Positions 7,757 to 15,298 of a stretch of 16,675 nucleotides of DNA are shown here, in pieces (within the stretch, counting starts at the first letter, position 1; each line of letters begins with the position of its first letter). Source of the DNA: TC-15 sp034437275 (GTDB taxonomy: Bacteria; Chloroflexota; Anaerolineae; Aggregatilineales; Aggregatilineaceae). The position numbers and the translations under genes were made by a program. The notes under the pieces were generated by a model. It was given only the letters and a program-made list of their open reading frames with translations, did not search any database and was not told where the DNA came from. The stretch is taken from NCBI GenBank assembly GCA_034437275.1, contig DAOTUD010000027.1, positions 1-16,675 on the forward strand, in the 5' to 3' direction.

Positions 7757-8827
7757 TCAGGCTCCATAACTGCGGTAACGCTGGATAACGTCATATATGG
7801 CGAAGATGTTGTCGTCAGGCGTGCCATCGTCCATGTTGATGCAGCACACGCCTGCTTGCTCTAACGGTCCTGCCGTTTGCAGCAGGTTTTCGGTGTCCGC
7901 CGCGATCTCGTCCGGGGTACATTGCAGCATCCGGATCGGGCTCAGGCGCAGGTTAAAGAAAGCATCGGGCAAGGCGGCCCGGCTGGCTGCCGGATCCGAT
8001 CCCCAGCCAATTTCGTAATAATCGGCGTTCGTTTCGGCGTAGACGGAAGCGATCTTGTGCACGTTGTCGCCACAGTGGTGAATGCCATAGGGCTGGATGC
8101 GCGCCGCCATCCGCTGCTCCACCGGCAGTTGCATCTGGCGGTAGCTGGCCGGCGATATCATCTGTACCGAGCAGTTGGCGTGCAAAAACATGGCCGGATC
8201 AACATGCGCGACCATCCGGTTGACGGAGATCGAGCAGCTCCCGGTCCGCGCACGCACATACTCGGCCACATCCACGATCAGCTCGCCGATGAGCGCCAGC
8301 AGGCGGCGCACACGTTCGGGGGCTGCGTAGAAGTCGAGAAACAGATTTTGCCCATAAAGGTGATAGGCTGCGTTGAGCAGCCCATCCGTGTTCAGGTCCC
8401 CGACCAGGTAGCCGTACTCGGCGTCCAGGGCGTCCATACTGGCGATGATGTCTGTCATGGGCCACCGCGTGCGAAAATCCGGCTTTTCAAAGGCGTCGAG
8501 CTGGTCCAGCGAGAGACTCACGGGCAAGGGTTGGGGGGCTTCGTCTGCCGCGAACCTGATTTCCGCGCCCAACAGCGCCGGGATCACAAAGCCGCCCGCG
8601 ACATGCAGCGAACCGATGATCGGGCGGGGTTGGGGATCGGGGTCCCCCAGCCCGATGTCACCGTAGCGCGCGTGCAGCATCCGGCGCATGGTGATATCGT
8701 GCTGGATGCGGGTATCAGCGTCGAAATAGAATGCTTCGTCGAACGAAATACCCGCTGTGTTGTACCACCAGTTGGGATTAAAAACCAACTCCACCGGCAA
8801 GAATTCCTGGGCGGTCACTGAAGGCAT
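7757..8827 (-). CDS. Uroporphyrinogen-decarboxylase-like protein with His-x-Cys...Cys site (first of three)
   Basis: The 356-residue protein is a divergent UROD/MtaA-like barrel with an unusual N-terminus (LVFNPNWWYNTAGISFDEAF, 14-33). Supporting segments are MDALDAEYGYLVGDLNTDG (131-149), NLFLDFYAAPERVRRLLALI (161-180), MISPASYRQMQLP (223-235) and YGIHHCGDNVHKI (247-259). His250 and Cys252 give the His-x-Cys pair. Cys328/Cys329 (AGVCCIN) lie about 77 residues later, the spacing expected for the third zinc-thiolate ligand of MtbA/MtaA-type methyltransferases. This is the only one of the three here with a complete site of that type. AAAGG stands 7 nt before the ATG, and the gene lies 24 nt after the ATPase gene. 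No corrinoid protein or activase is encoded nearby, so methyl transfer is only a hypothesis. Confidence 0.82.
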   Translation of the reverse strand: MPSVTAQEFLPVELVFNPNWWYNTAGISFDEAFYFDADTRIQHDITMRRMLHARYGDIGLGDPDPQPRPIIGSLHVAGGFVIPALLGAEIRFAADEAPQPLPVSLSLDQLDAFEKPDFRTRWPMTDIIASMDALDAEYGYLVGDLNTDGLLNAAYHLYGQNLFLDFYAAPERVRRLLALIGELIVDVAEYVRARTGSCSISVNRMVAHVDPAMFLHANCSVQMISPASYRQMQLPVEQRMAARIQPYGIHHCGDNVHKIASVYAETNADYYEIGWGSDPAASRAALPDAFFNLRLSPIRMLQCTPDEIAADTENLLQTAGPLEQAGVCCINMDDGTPDDNIFAIYDVIQRYRSYGA

Positions 8828-8851
8828 TAAATAACCTTTCTCAAGCTGCGG

Positions 8852-9877
8852 CTAGGAGCTTTGCAAGCCGCGCAATTGTAGTTCCTCCGCGCGATGACAG
8901 GCCACCCAATGATCGCTGCCCAAATGGCGCCATTCCGGCATTTCGGTGCGGCAGATATCTTCCACGTAGTGACAGCGCGGATGAAACTTACAGCCCGGTG
9001 GTGGGTTCGATGGGCTGGGCACATCGCCTTCCAGCAAGATGCGTTCCCGAGTTTGTTCGGGATCATCCTTGGGCACCGCCGACAGCAGCGCCTCGGTATA
9101 GGGGTGGCGTGGACTCTCGTATAGCTCGGTGGAAGCGGCCAATTCAACCAGCACGCCCAGGTACATCACCGCGACCCGCGCGCTGATATGTTCCACTACC
9201 GAGAGGTCATGCGCGATAAACAGGTAAGTCAGGCCAAATCCTTCCTGCAAATCTTCCAGCAAGTTGATCACCTGCGCCTGGACGGATACATCCAGCGCTG
9301 ACACCGGCTCGTCGGCGACGATCAGGCGGGGGCGCAGCGCCAACGCGCGCGCGATGCCAATCCGCTGTCGCTGCCCGCCGCTGAAGGCATAGGGATAGCG
9401 GTTCATGTGCTGGGAATTCAGCCCCACCGCTTCCAGCAATTCGCATACCTGGTCTTTCAATTCTCGTCCCCTGGCGACCCCATGAATCGACAGTGGTTCG
9501 CCCACAATATCCAGCACCGTCATGCGCGGATTCAGCGACGAATACGGGTCTTGAAAGATGATCTGCATCTCGCGGCGCAAGGGTTTAAGCTCGCGGCGAG
9601 AAAGGTCGGCAACGTTGATCATCTCCCCGCCGCCCAGCCGAAACCATACCTCACCTTCTGTCGCCTCAATCGCGCGCAGAATCGTGCGCCCGGTGGTCGT
9701 TTTGCCACAGCCCGACTCGCCGACCAACCCCAGCGTTTCGCCTTCGCGCACAAAGAAGCTGACCCCATCTACGGCCTTAACATGACCAATCGTTTGCCGC
9801 AGCAACCCCCGTTGGATGGGGAAATATTTTTTCAGGTCGCGTACGTCTAAGAGTATTTGTTGGTTATTGTTCGACAT
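8852..9877 (-). CDS. ABC importer ATPase, OppF/DppF-like
   Basis: This 341-residue ATPase powers the Opp/Dpp-type importer encoded upstream. Visible motifs are Walker A GESGCGKT (53-60), the Q-loop at Gln109 in IIFQDPYSSLNP, the signature SGGQRQR (166-172), Walker B LIVADEP (185-191) and the switch His223 (IAHD). The C-terminal oligopeptide/dipeptide domain carries four cysteines (Cys296, 302, 309, 327), a pattern of this subfamily that can bind an iron-sulfur cluster in some members. The ATG at 9877 lies inside the OppD-like gene, a 14-nt overlap, with AGGA 8 nt upstream. Family proteins carry peptides, nickel or oligosaccharides. The sugar-acid genes downstream suggest an oligosaccharide here. 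Confidence 0.94.
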   Translation of the reverse strand: MSNNNQQILLDVRDLKKYFPIQRGLLRQTIGHVKAVDGVSFFVREGETLGLVGESGCGKTTTGRTILRAIEATEGEVWFRLGGGEMINVADLSRRELKPLRREMQIIFQDPYSSLNPRMTVLDIVGEPLSIHGVARGRELKDQVCELLEAVGLNSQHMNRYPYAFSGGQRQRIGIARALALRPRLIVADEPVSALDVSVQAQVINLLEDLQEGFGLTYLFIAHDLSVVEHISARVAVMYLGVLVELAASTELYESPRHPYTEALLSAVPKDDPEQTRERILLEGDVPSPSNPPPGCKFHPRCHYVEDICRTEMPEWRHLGSDHWVACHRAEELQLRGLQSS

Positions 9878-10907
9878 GGGGATCGTCCTGAGATTGAGAA
9901 ATCGATTGGTACAGCGTGCAGCGCACCGTATGTCCCGGTTCCACTTCGATTAATGGAATATCCTGCATACAGGCATCGTTTTTGGGCGCAATGCAGCGTG
10001 GATAAAACGCGCATCCCTCCGGCACAGCGAGGGGATCGGGTACGCTGCCCGGAATGGGCGTGAGGCGCGTTTTCTTGCCCAGCCGGGGGATAGATCGCAT
10101 CAACCCCACCGTATAGGGATGCAGCGGTCGACTAAAGAGCGTGTCCGCATCGGCCATCTCGACCACGCGGCCCATGTACATGACACTCACGCGCTCAGAC
10201 ATCTCGGCAATGACGCCGAGATTGTGGGTGATGATCAGAATCGCCATCCCAAACTGGTCCTGCAGCGACTGCATGAGGTCGATCATCTGCGCCTGGATGG
10301 TGACATCCAGCGCGGTGGTGGGTTCGTCAGCGATCAGGAGCGCCGGGTTACAACTGAGCGCCATCGCGATCATGGCGCGCTGGCGCATCCCGCCCGAAAA
10401 CTGGTGCGGGTACTCGTTGAAACGCTGCGATGGATTGGGAATCCCCACCTGCGCCAGCATGTCGAGTGCGCGTGCTCTGGCTTCGTGTCTATGCACATTT
10501 TGGTGCAGTTGAATCACTTCGATGATCTGGTTGCCGATGGTGTGTACCGGCGAGAATGAGGTCAACGGCTCCTGAAAGATCATGGAGATTTCGTTGCCCC
10601 GGATGCGGCGCATGGTAGTACCGTTGGGATTCAGATGGGTCAGTTCGAGTGGAGGTTCGCCATTTTGCCGGTAATAATGCACGCTACCATCCACAATGCG
10701 TCCGACCTTGCGGGGCAGCAAGCGCAAAATGGTAAACGCGGTCACGCTTTTCCCGCTGCCAGACTCCCCCACCAACCCCATCGTTTCACCGGGCTTGATG
10801 TCGAACGTCACGCCGTCAACCGCGCGGACTGTCCCGTCCAACGTGTCAAAATAGGTTTTCAGGTTCTCGACGCTGATTAACGGGCGTTGGTCTCCGGAAT
10901 GTGTCAT
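9864..10907 (-). CDS. ABC importer ATPase, OppD/DppD-like
   Basis: The 347-residue partner ATPase has Walker A GESGSGKS (47-54), Gln112 in MIFQEPLTSFSP, the signature SGGMRQR (171-177), Walker B LLIADEP (190-196) and the switch His228 (ITHN). RHPYT-like PLHPYTVGLM marks the boundary to the C-terminal domain, which has Cys299, 305, 313 and 330. IFQEP with SGGMRQR is the usual OppD-side combination, whereas the next gene has IFQDP with SGGQRQR, so the pair forms the normal heterodimer. The gene starts 34 nt after the OppC-like gene. Its ribosome site (AGGGG) is 13 nt away and weak. The stop lies within the start region of the OppF-like gene. Confidence 0.94.
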   Translation of the reverse strand: MTHSGDQRPLISVENLKTYFDTLDGTVRAVDGVTFDIKPGETMGLVGESGSGKSVTAFTILRLLPRKVGRIVDGSVHYYRQNGEPPLELTHLNPNGTTMRRIRGNEISMIFQEPLTSFSPVHTIGNQIIEVIQLHQNVHRHEARARALDMLAQVGIPNPSQRFNEYPHQFSGGMRQRAMIAMALSCNPALLIADEPTTALDVTIQAQMIDLMQSLQDQFGMAILIITHNLGVIAEMSERVSVMYMGRVVEMADADTLFSRPLHPYTVGLMRSIPRLGKKTRLTPIPGSVPDPLAVPEGCAFYPRCIAPKNDACMQDIPLIEVEPGHTVRCTLYQSISQSQDDPHVEQ

Positions 10908-10941
10908 GGTCTTTGTCTATCCCCTAACCTGATGATGAGGA

Positions 10942-12183
10942 CTAGAGCGAATAGGGATCCGATGCATCACGCAGACCGTCCCCCAGGAAATTGAATGCCA
11001 GAATCGCTATCGCCACAGTAATTGCCGGAGCAGCAAACTCCCAGGGATAGACTGTCACCGCATTGATTCCGGCCTGGTTCAACAGCACTCCCCAACTGAC
11101 TGCAGGGGGGCGCAGCCCCAAGCCCAGATAACTGAGCGCCGTTTCGGCCAGGATCATGGCAGGTAACGCCAGCGTCGCCACCACCACAATATGGCTGAAG
11201 GTCGCCGGCAGCAGGTGCCGGAAGATTATGCGGAAATCGCTGGCCCCCGCCAGTTTGGCCGCCGTCACGAACTCCTCATTGCGCAGCGAGAGCACCTTAC
11301 CCCGCAGTTGCCGCGCCAGCCACGTCCAGCCGATGAGCGACAGGATCAGCGTGATCAGGAAATACTTGCGCAGCATGGGCATGTGGGCAGGCAGCGCATT
11401 AAACAACGCCATCCATAACGGAATCGTAGGGAAGGAACGTACCAACTCGATCAAACGCTGGATCAGATCATCAATGATCCCGCCATAGTAACCCGACGCA
11501 ATCCCCAGGGTGGTGCCGAATAATAAGCTGAACATAACCCCAATCAGCCCAATCGTCAGCGAGATTTGCGCGCCATATATCAGCCGCGAGAGCATATCGC
11601 GCGAGTCGGCGTCGGTGCCCAGTAAATACAGCGGCGTTTCACCGTCCGCCGGTTGGAACAGGTGAATGTCAGTTTCGAACAGCCCCAGTAGCTTATACTC
11701 ATAGCCTCTGGCGAAAAATTCGATCGGGACTGGTTGATCTTTATGAACGGTTACAATCGGTTCAACCGCAGGCTTTGAACCACCACCCAAGTCCATACGC
11801 CCAGGGGCGAGCCTAGGCGGAGAAATTGCGGTCATTTTATAAACATGGGGCTTGAACGTTCGATCCTGGAACAAATGGAGCCGCTGCGGAGCTTGATTGG
11901 TCAAATTGCCGCTTGCCAGATAATGGTCAGCCTCATAGGGAGCAAAGAAACCCGGTATCATCGCAAGGATATAGTAGATCAAGATGATGATGCCGCCGAC
12001 CAGGGCCACACGGTTACGCACGAACTTTCGCCACATCAACTGCCATTGCGATGCAGCGTACATGGCCCTATCCGCCCTCGGCAACTGATCCTCTAGCGTT
12101 CCGGCATCTACCTCACGCGCCTCGAGGGCACTCTGTTCATATTGTTCGTACAGTTCTTTGGACTGTAATTCTAACCTGTTCAT
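10942..12183 (-). CDS. ABC importer permease, OppC/DppC-like, with enlarged external segment
   Basis: The 413-residue membrane protein is longer than the usual 280-310 of OppC/DppC. The cytoplasmic N-terminus is about 55 residues and rich in Glu and Gln. The first membrane segment (about 60-80, LVGGIIILIYYILAMIPGFF) is followed by about 125 extracytoplasmic residues, then the typical LGTDADSRDMLSRLIYGAQ (188-206). The remaining membrane segments lie at about 208-230, 250-265, 275-292, 330-350 and 385-402. The coupling helix (EAA loop) EEFVTAAKLAGASDFRIIF lies at 303-321. The start ATG overlaps the OppB-like stop by four bases (ATGA), so translation is coupled. The enlarged segment probably contacts the binding protein or substrate; that is inference. 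Confidence 0.92.
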   Translation of the reverse strand: MNRLELQSKELYEQYEQSALEAREVDAGTLEDQLPRADRAMYAASQWQLMWRKFVRNRVALVGGIIILIYYILAMIPGFFAPYEADHYLASGNLTNQAPQRLHLFQDRTFKPHVYKMTAISPPRLAPGRMDLGGGSKPAVEPIVTVHKDQPVPIEFFARGYEYKLLGLFETDIHLFQPADGETPLYLLGTDADSRDMLSRLIYGAQISLTIGLIGVMFSLLFGTTLGIASGYYGGIIDDLIQRLIELVRSFPTIPLWMALFNALPAHMPMLRKYFLITLILSLIGWTWLARQLRGKVLSLRNEEFVTAAKLAGASDFRIIFRHLLPATFSHIVVVATLALPAMILAETALSYLGLGLRPPAVSWGVLLNQAGINAVTVYPWEFAAPAITVAIAILAFNFLGDGLRDASDPYSL

Positions 12184-13160
12184 GAGTAGACAATCCTTGG
12201 ATCAGCCCAGGCCAGCAAGATATCAGCAATCAAATTCGAAATTAACAGCAGGGCACTCATGAACAACAATACAGTACCAGCCAGGAAGATGTCTTGATCG
12301 CGCAAGGCACTAAACAGCAGTGGACCGGCGGTCGGCAGCGTCATCACGATGCCTACAATAGTCGACTGGGAGACAACCTTGGGCACTTCCAGCGCCATCA
12401 CACTGATCAAAGGGTTGATCGCGACACGCACCGCATATTTGTTCACAACCTGATTCTCTTTAAGCCCCTTTGCACGCGCCGTTGTGATATACGGCTGGCC
12501 TAGCTCGTCGAGCAGGTTGCCACGCATGATGCGTTGAATCTGCGCGGTGCTGGCCAGCGCCAGCACAATCGCTGGCGGGATGAGATGTGCGATGTAGTCG
12601 ATAGCTTTGGCCGTGGACCAGGGTGCATCCTCATATTCTGGTGAGTAGACCCCACCCACGTCGAAATCCAGCACCGTGATGCCCAACGCCATCCACAGCA
12701 ACGCCAGCAAAAAGCTCGGCATCGAGAGTCCTAAAAACCCGAGGAACGAAAACACATGATCGCCGATGCCATACTGGTGACGTGCCGCATAGATGCCAAG
12801 TGGCACGGCTATCACGAGCATAAATACCAGCGAAAGCCCACCCAACAACATGGTGTAGAGCATTCGATCCCAGACAATAGGTAACACCGGCCCTTGTTCA
12901 CCGAAGGAATGCCCAAAATCACCTTTGGGGAAGCCGGAGATCCATTGCCAATACTGGATGTGCGGTTTTTCGGTCAGACCATATTTTTTCGCCTGCAACT
13001 TGGCCTGCGCGGTATCCTGGCCCGTCCCCGACGCCTCAGAGCCAGCAAGGACTGTGAAAAAGTTCCCTTCTGGCAGTTGGACGATGTAAAATGTGATCAT
13101 TGAGATGATTATTAGGGTTGGGATCATGCCCAACGCGCGCCGGATAATGTAGGCCGTCAT
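12180..13160 (-). CDS. ABC importer permease, OppB/DppB-like
   Basis: The 326-residue permease begins with MTAYIIRRALGMIPTLIIIS, the standard OppB N-terminus with its first membrane helix. An external loop containing YGLTEKPHIQYWQWISGFPKG-type sequence (60-80) and DFGHSF follows. Further helices lie at about 104-125, 136-165, 192-208, 250-272 and 292-318. The EAA-type coupling region is QPYITTARAKGLKENQVV (222-239). It ends in ADPRIVYS, close to the DPR(I/V) ending common in the family. GAGGAG stands 8 nt before the ATG at 13160. It is paired by a four-base overlap with the OppC-like gene and separated by 122 nt and a hairpin from the binding-protein gene, the usual layout for Opp operons. 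Confidence 0.94.
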   Translation of the reverse strand: MTAYIIRRALGMIPTLIIISMITFYIVQLPEGNFFTVLAGSEASGTGQDTAQAKLQAKKYGLTEKPHIQYWQWISGFPKGDFGHSFGEQGPVLPIVWDRMLYTMLLGGLSLVFMLVIAVPLGIYAARHQYGIGDHVFSFLGFLGLSMPSFLLALLWMALGITVLDFDVGGVYSPEYEDAPWSTAKAIDYIAHLIPPAIVLALASTAQIQRIMRGNLLDELGQPYITTARAKGLKENQVVNKYAVRVAINPLISVMALEVPKVVSQSTIVGIVMTLPTAGPLLFSALRDQDIFLAGTVLLFMSALLLISNLIADILLAWADPRIVYS

Positions 13161-13228
13161 CTTAACTACTCCTCAACTGCTCGAAACACGGACATCACAC
13201 TACCCTACCATCCGATTGGTTATGATGG

Positions 13229-13260
13229 CTGGCAGAGCAAGCCAGCGCCTGCTCTGCCAG
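13229..13260 (-). terminator. Stable intergenic hairpin between binding protein and permeases
   Basis: A perfect 11-bp inverted repeat, CTGGCAGAGCA (13229-13239) with TGCTCTGCCAG (13250-13260), encloses a 10-nt loop. It begins 22 nt past the stop of the solute-binding protein gene in the direction of transcription. No U-tract follows the stem, so it is more likely a partial attenuator or an mRNA-stabilising stem that raises binding-protein levels over the permeases than a full terminator. Confidence 0.65.
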
Positions 13261-13282
13261 TTTATCCGGACTACATTACAGC

Positions 13283-15163
13283 CTACTGTTCAATCCAGAA
13301 CTGAGGCGGATCCATCGTGCCGGGGGTGAAGACCAGCCAGTCGGAGGTGTGTTGCTCCATCACATTGTGGAAGTTATTCCCAATCACCACCAACCCTGGG
13401 AGTTCGCCCACCGTACCGATGGTGAACAAGCCCGTCGTCGAGAGGCGAACGATTTCTTTCGCAATCTCAAGCTGTTCGTCTGGATCGACGCTCGCCTTAT
13501 AGGCGTCGTAGAGATCCATGACTTCCTTCAGATGCTCTGGCGGGGGAGCACCCAACTCGCCGCCAGACTTGTACCAGATGCCGAACTCCGGTCCCATCCA
13601 GGAACGTTCATCGAAGGGGAACTGGTAGATCGGGTCGACCATCGGCACCAGGCCGCGATCCGTTTCCCACGTGGCGATCATGACTTCGTTGGAGGTGGCG
13701 CGTGGCCAGTAGATATCACGCGACATGGTTTCGAGCACCGTCGTCAAGCCGACATCGTTCCAGTTGCCGACGATGATTTCCAACGCGCTCGAGCTTGCGC
13801 CAGAAACCGCATCGGTCGCTTCTACGATCAACTCGACCCGCGTGCCATCCTCGAAGTACCACGACTCGCCTTCTTTGACCAGCCCGGCTTCCTCGAGCAG
13901 TTCTTGGGCTCGATCCGGATCGTATTCGGCGTAGTATTGCTCGATCTCCTCCTGGAACAACGCCGAGCTGCGGACCACCGTTTCGGTACGCGGCACGCCC
14001 TGGCCCAGATAGGCAACATTGTTGATCAAGTCACGGTCAATAGCCAGTGACAGCGCCTGACGGAACTCAAGCTGCTGGAACAGGTCGCGATACTTTTCAT
14101 CCGCGTAGCTCTGGTTCGGGAGCAAGGATACACCCGACGCCTGAGCCGTGTTCCACAGCAGCAGCCCATAGTCATTTTTCGCTGCTTCCTCTTGATACAC
14201 CGGCAACTGTGCCAGATCGATGCGGCGGTGTTGCATATCCAGATCACCGGCGATTGCCATCAGGTTAACAGCCGCGTTATCTTCAACCAGCGTGTAGTTA
14301 ATCTGGTCGATATAGGGCAGCTGGTTGCCAGCCGTATCAACTTTCCAGTAGTAGGGGTTGCGCTCGGCAACCATGCGCGTAGCCCCGGGTTCCCATTCCG
14401 CCACGCTCCAGGCGTACATCACCGGCAGATCGGGGTTGAAGTTGAAGGCTTTTTCTTCGAACAGTGCGTAGTCGGCATTGTCATTATAGCGGGGGTGGTA
14501 CTGCTCCAGGTAGTGACGCGGTGCGAAGAAACCAAAGCGTTCGAACCCCAGCGGCCACTGGCAGCCATGGAACGCCAGGCCAACCGATTCGGCCAGACCG
14601 TTCGGGGCGGCAAACTTCAGTTTGAGCGTGATGTCGTCAAGACGTTCCAGTTCCATCGGTTCGCCATTGACCATCCACTCGCCGTGGACGGAATCGGTGA
14701 TTTCGGGATCGTTCTCGATGTCTTCCCACCAGAAGATCACATCATCCACAGTAAACGGCTCACCGTCTGACCACTTCAGGCCTTCGCGGAAGTACAGGGT
14801 CAGTTCGGTACCGTCGTCCGACCATTCCCATTTTTCAGCCAGACCGGGCTGGATCGGGTCGGCGGGATCGCGCGGCCAGCGCAGGACCGATTCGTAGATC
14901 AGGCGGCCCAACGCGTGGAAGTCTTTGATCCCCAGGAAGGCACGATGCCATGTGCCACCGTACTGGCCGATCTCATCGATCGGTTCAACGATCATTGGGC
15001 TGGCAGGCAGACGTTCTCCGACAGACGGCAGCTCGCCAGCATCAACCATTGCTTTGAGCATGGGAGCTTCGTTGTATTCACCATCTTGTGCAGAAACGGA
15101 GAAGGCCCCCAGTGAGACAACCACCATAACCAGAACAAGTAACAAACTTAATTTCTTGGACAT
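13283..15163 (-). CDS. Extracellular solute-binding protein, family 5 (Opp/Dpp type)
   Basis: The 626-residue protein is the substrate receptor of the importer. A Sec signal is obvious: MSKK, a hydrophobic core LSLLLVLVMVVVSLGAF, and a cleavage site SVSA before Gln26. There is no lipobox cysteine. Family 5 features follow: QYGGTWHRAFLG, LIYESVLRW, LAEKWEWSDDGTELTLYFREGLKWSDG, FTVDDVIFWWEDI and later EFRQALSLAIDRDLINN. GQG, the YDPDRAQELLEEAGL helix and a C-terminal lobe ending at the stop complete the fold. The length and the GGTW motif fit the large receptors that often bind oligosaccharides rather than peptides, and the downstream uronate genes point to a uronic-acid-containing ligand. AGAGGGG lies 8 nt before the ATG. 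It is 135 nt downstream of the repressor gene. Confidence 0.94.
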   Translation of the reverse strand: MSKKLSLLLVLVMVVVSLGAFSVSAQDGEYNEAPMLKAMVDAGELPSVGERLPASPMIVEPIDEIGQYGGTWHRAFLGIKDFHALGRLIYESVLRWPRDPADPIQPGLAEKWEWSDDGTELTLYFREGLKWSDGEPFTVDDVIFWWEDIENDPEITDSVHGEWMVNGEPMELERLDDITLKLKFAAPNGLAESVGLAFHGCQWPLGFERFGFFAPRHYLEQYHPRYNDNADYALFEEKAFNFNPDLPVMYAWSVAEWEPGATRMVAERNPYYWKVDTAGNQLPYIDQINYTLVEDNAAVNLMAIAGDLDMQHRRIDLAQLPVYQEEAAKNDYGLLLWNTAQASGVSLLPNQSYADEKYRDLFQQLEFRQALSLAIDRDLINNVAYLGQGVPRTETVVRSSALFQEEIEQYYAEYDPDRAQELLEEAGLVKEGESWYFEDGTRVELIVEATDAVSGASSSALEIIVGNWNDVGLTTVLETMSRDIYWPRATSNEVMIATWETDRGLVPMVDPIYQFPFDERSWMGPEFGIWYKSGGELGAPPPEHLKEVMDLYDAYKASVDPDEQLEIAKEIVRLSTTGLFTIGTVGELPGLVVIGNNFHNVMEQHTSDWLVFTPGTMDPPQFWIEQ

Positions 15164-15240
15164 GTAATGTTCCCCTCTTTGAAACTAAACAAGCTTTTGT
15201 TGAGTAGAAGTTGGCTCAAACTAAATGGTGCCCGTTTGTA

Positions 15241-15285
15241 CCTCCTTTCCATCCTAAATAGGTGAGATGCGCTTGGGGATGGAGG
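15241..15285 (-). promoter_or_regulatory. Leader stem-loop with an orphan Shine-Dalgarno sequence
   Basis: In the minus-strand transcript CCTCCATCC (15285-15277) can pair with GGATGGA, a two-A bulge and GG (15254-15244), giving nine pairs around a 22-nt loop. The 3' arm runs into a near-perfect ribosome site AAAGGAGG (15248-15241), but no ATG, GTG or TTG follows at a usable distance. The structure lies between the repressor and binding-protein genes. It could limit readthrough, act as a ribosome standby site, or mark a lost leader peptide. I saw no strong second promoter in this gap. The 8-mer AAACTAAA occurs twice nearby on the plus strand (15182-15189 and 15218-15225). Confidence 0.35.
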
Positions 15286-15298
15286 TTAAAAAGTAGGG

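Noticed and set aside
7877..8821. Long plus-strand open frame of 314 codons
   Set aside because: It mirrors the first UROD-like gene almost end to end. The minus-strand product has motifs and a ribosome site; this one has neither. The 298-codon frame at 6672-7568 is rejected for the same reason.
4494..8827. True heme-pathway uroporphyrinogen decarboxylase (HemE)
   Set aside because: None of the three proteins has the N-terminal MRQAGR substrate motif, no other heme gene is nearby, and three copies in a sugar operon do not fit HemE.
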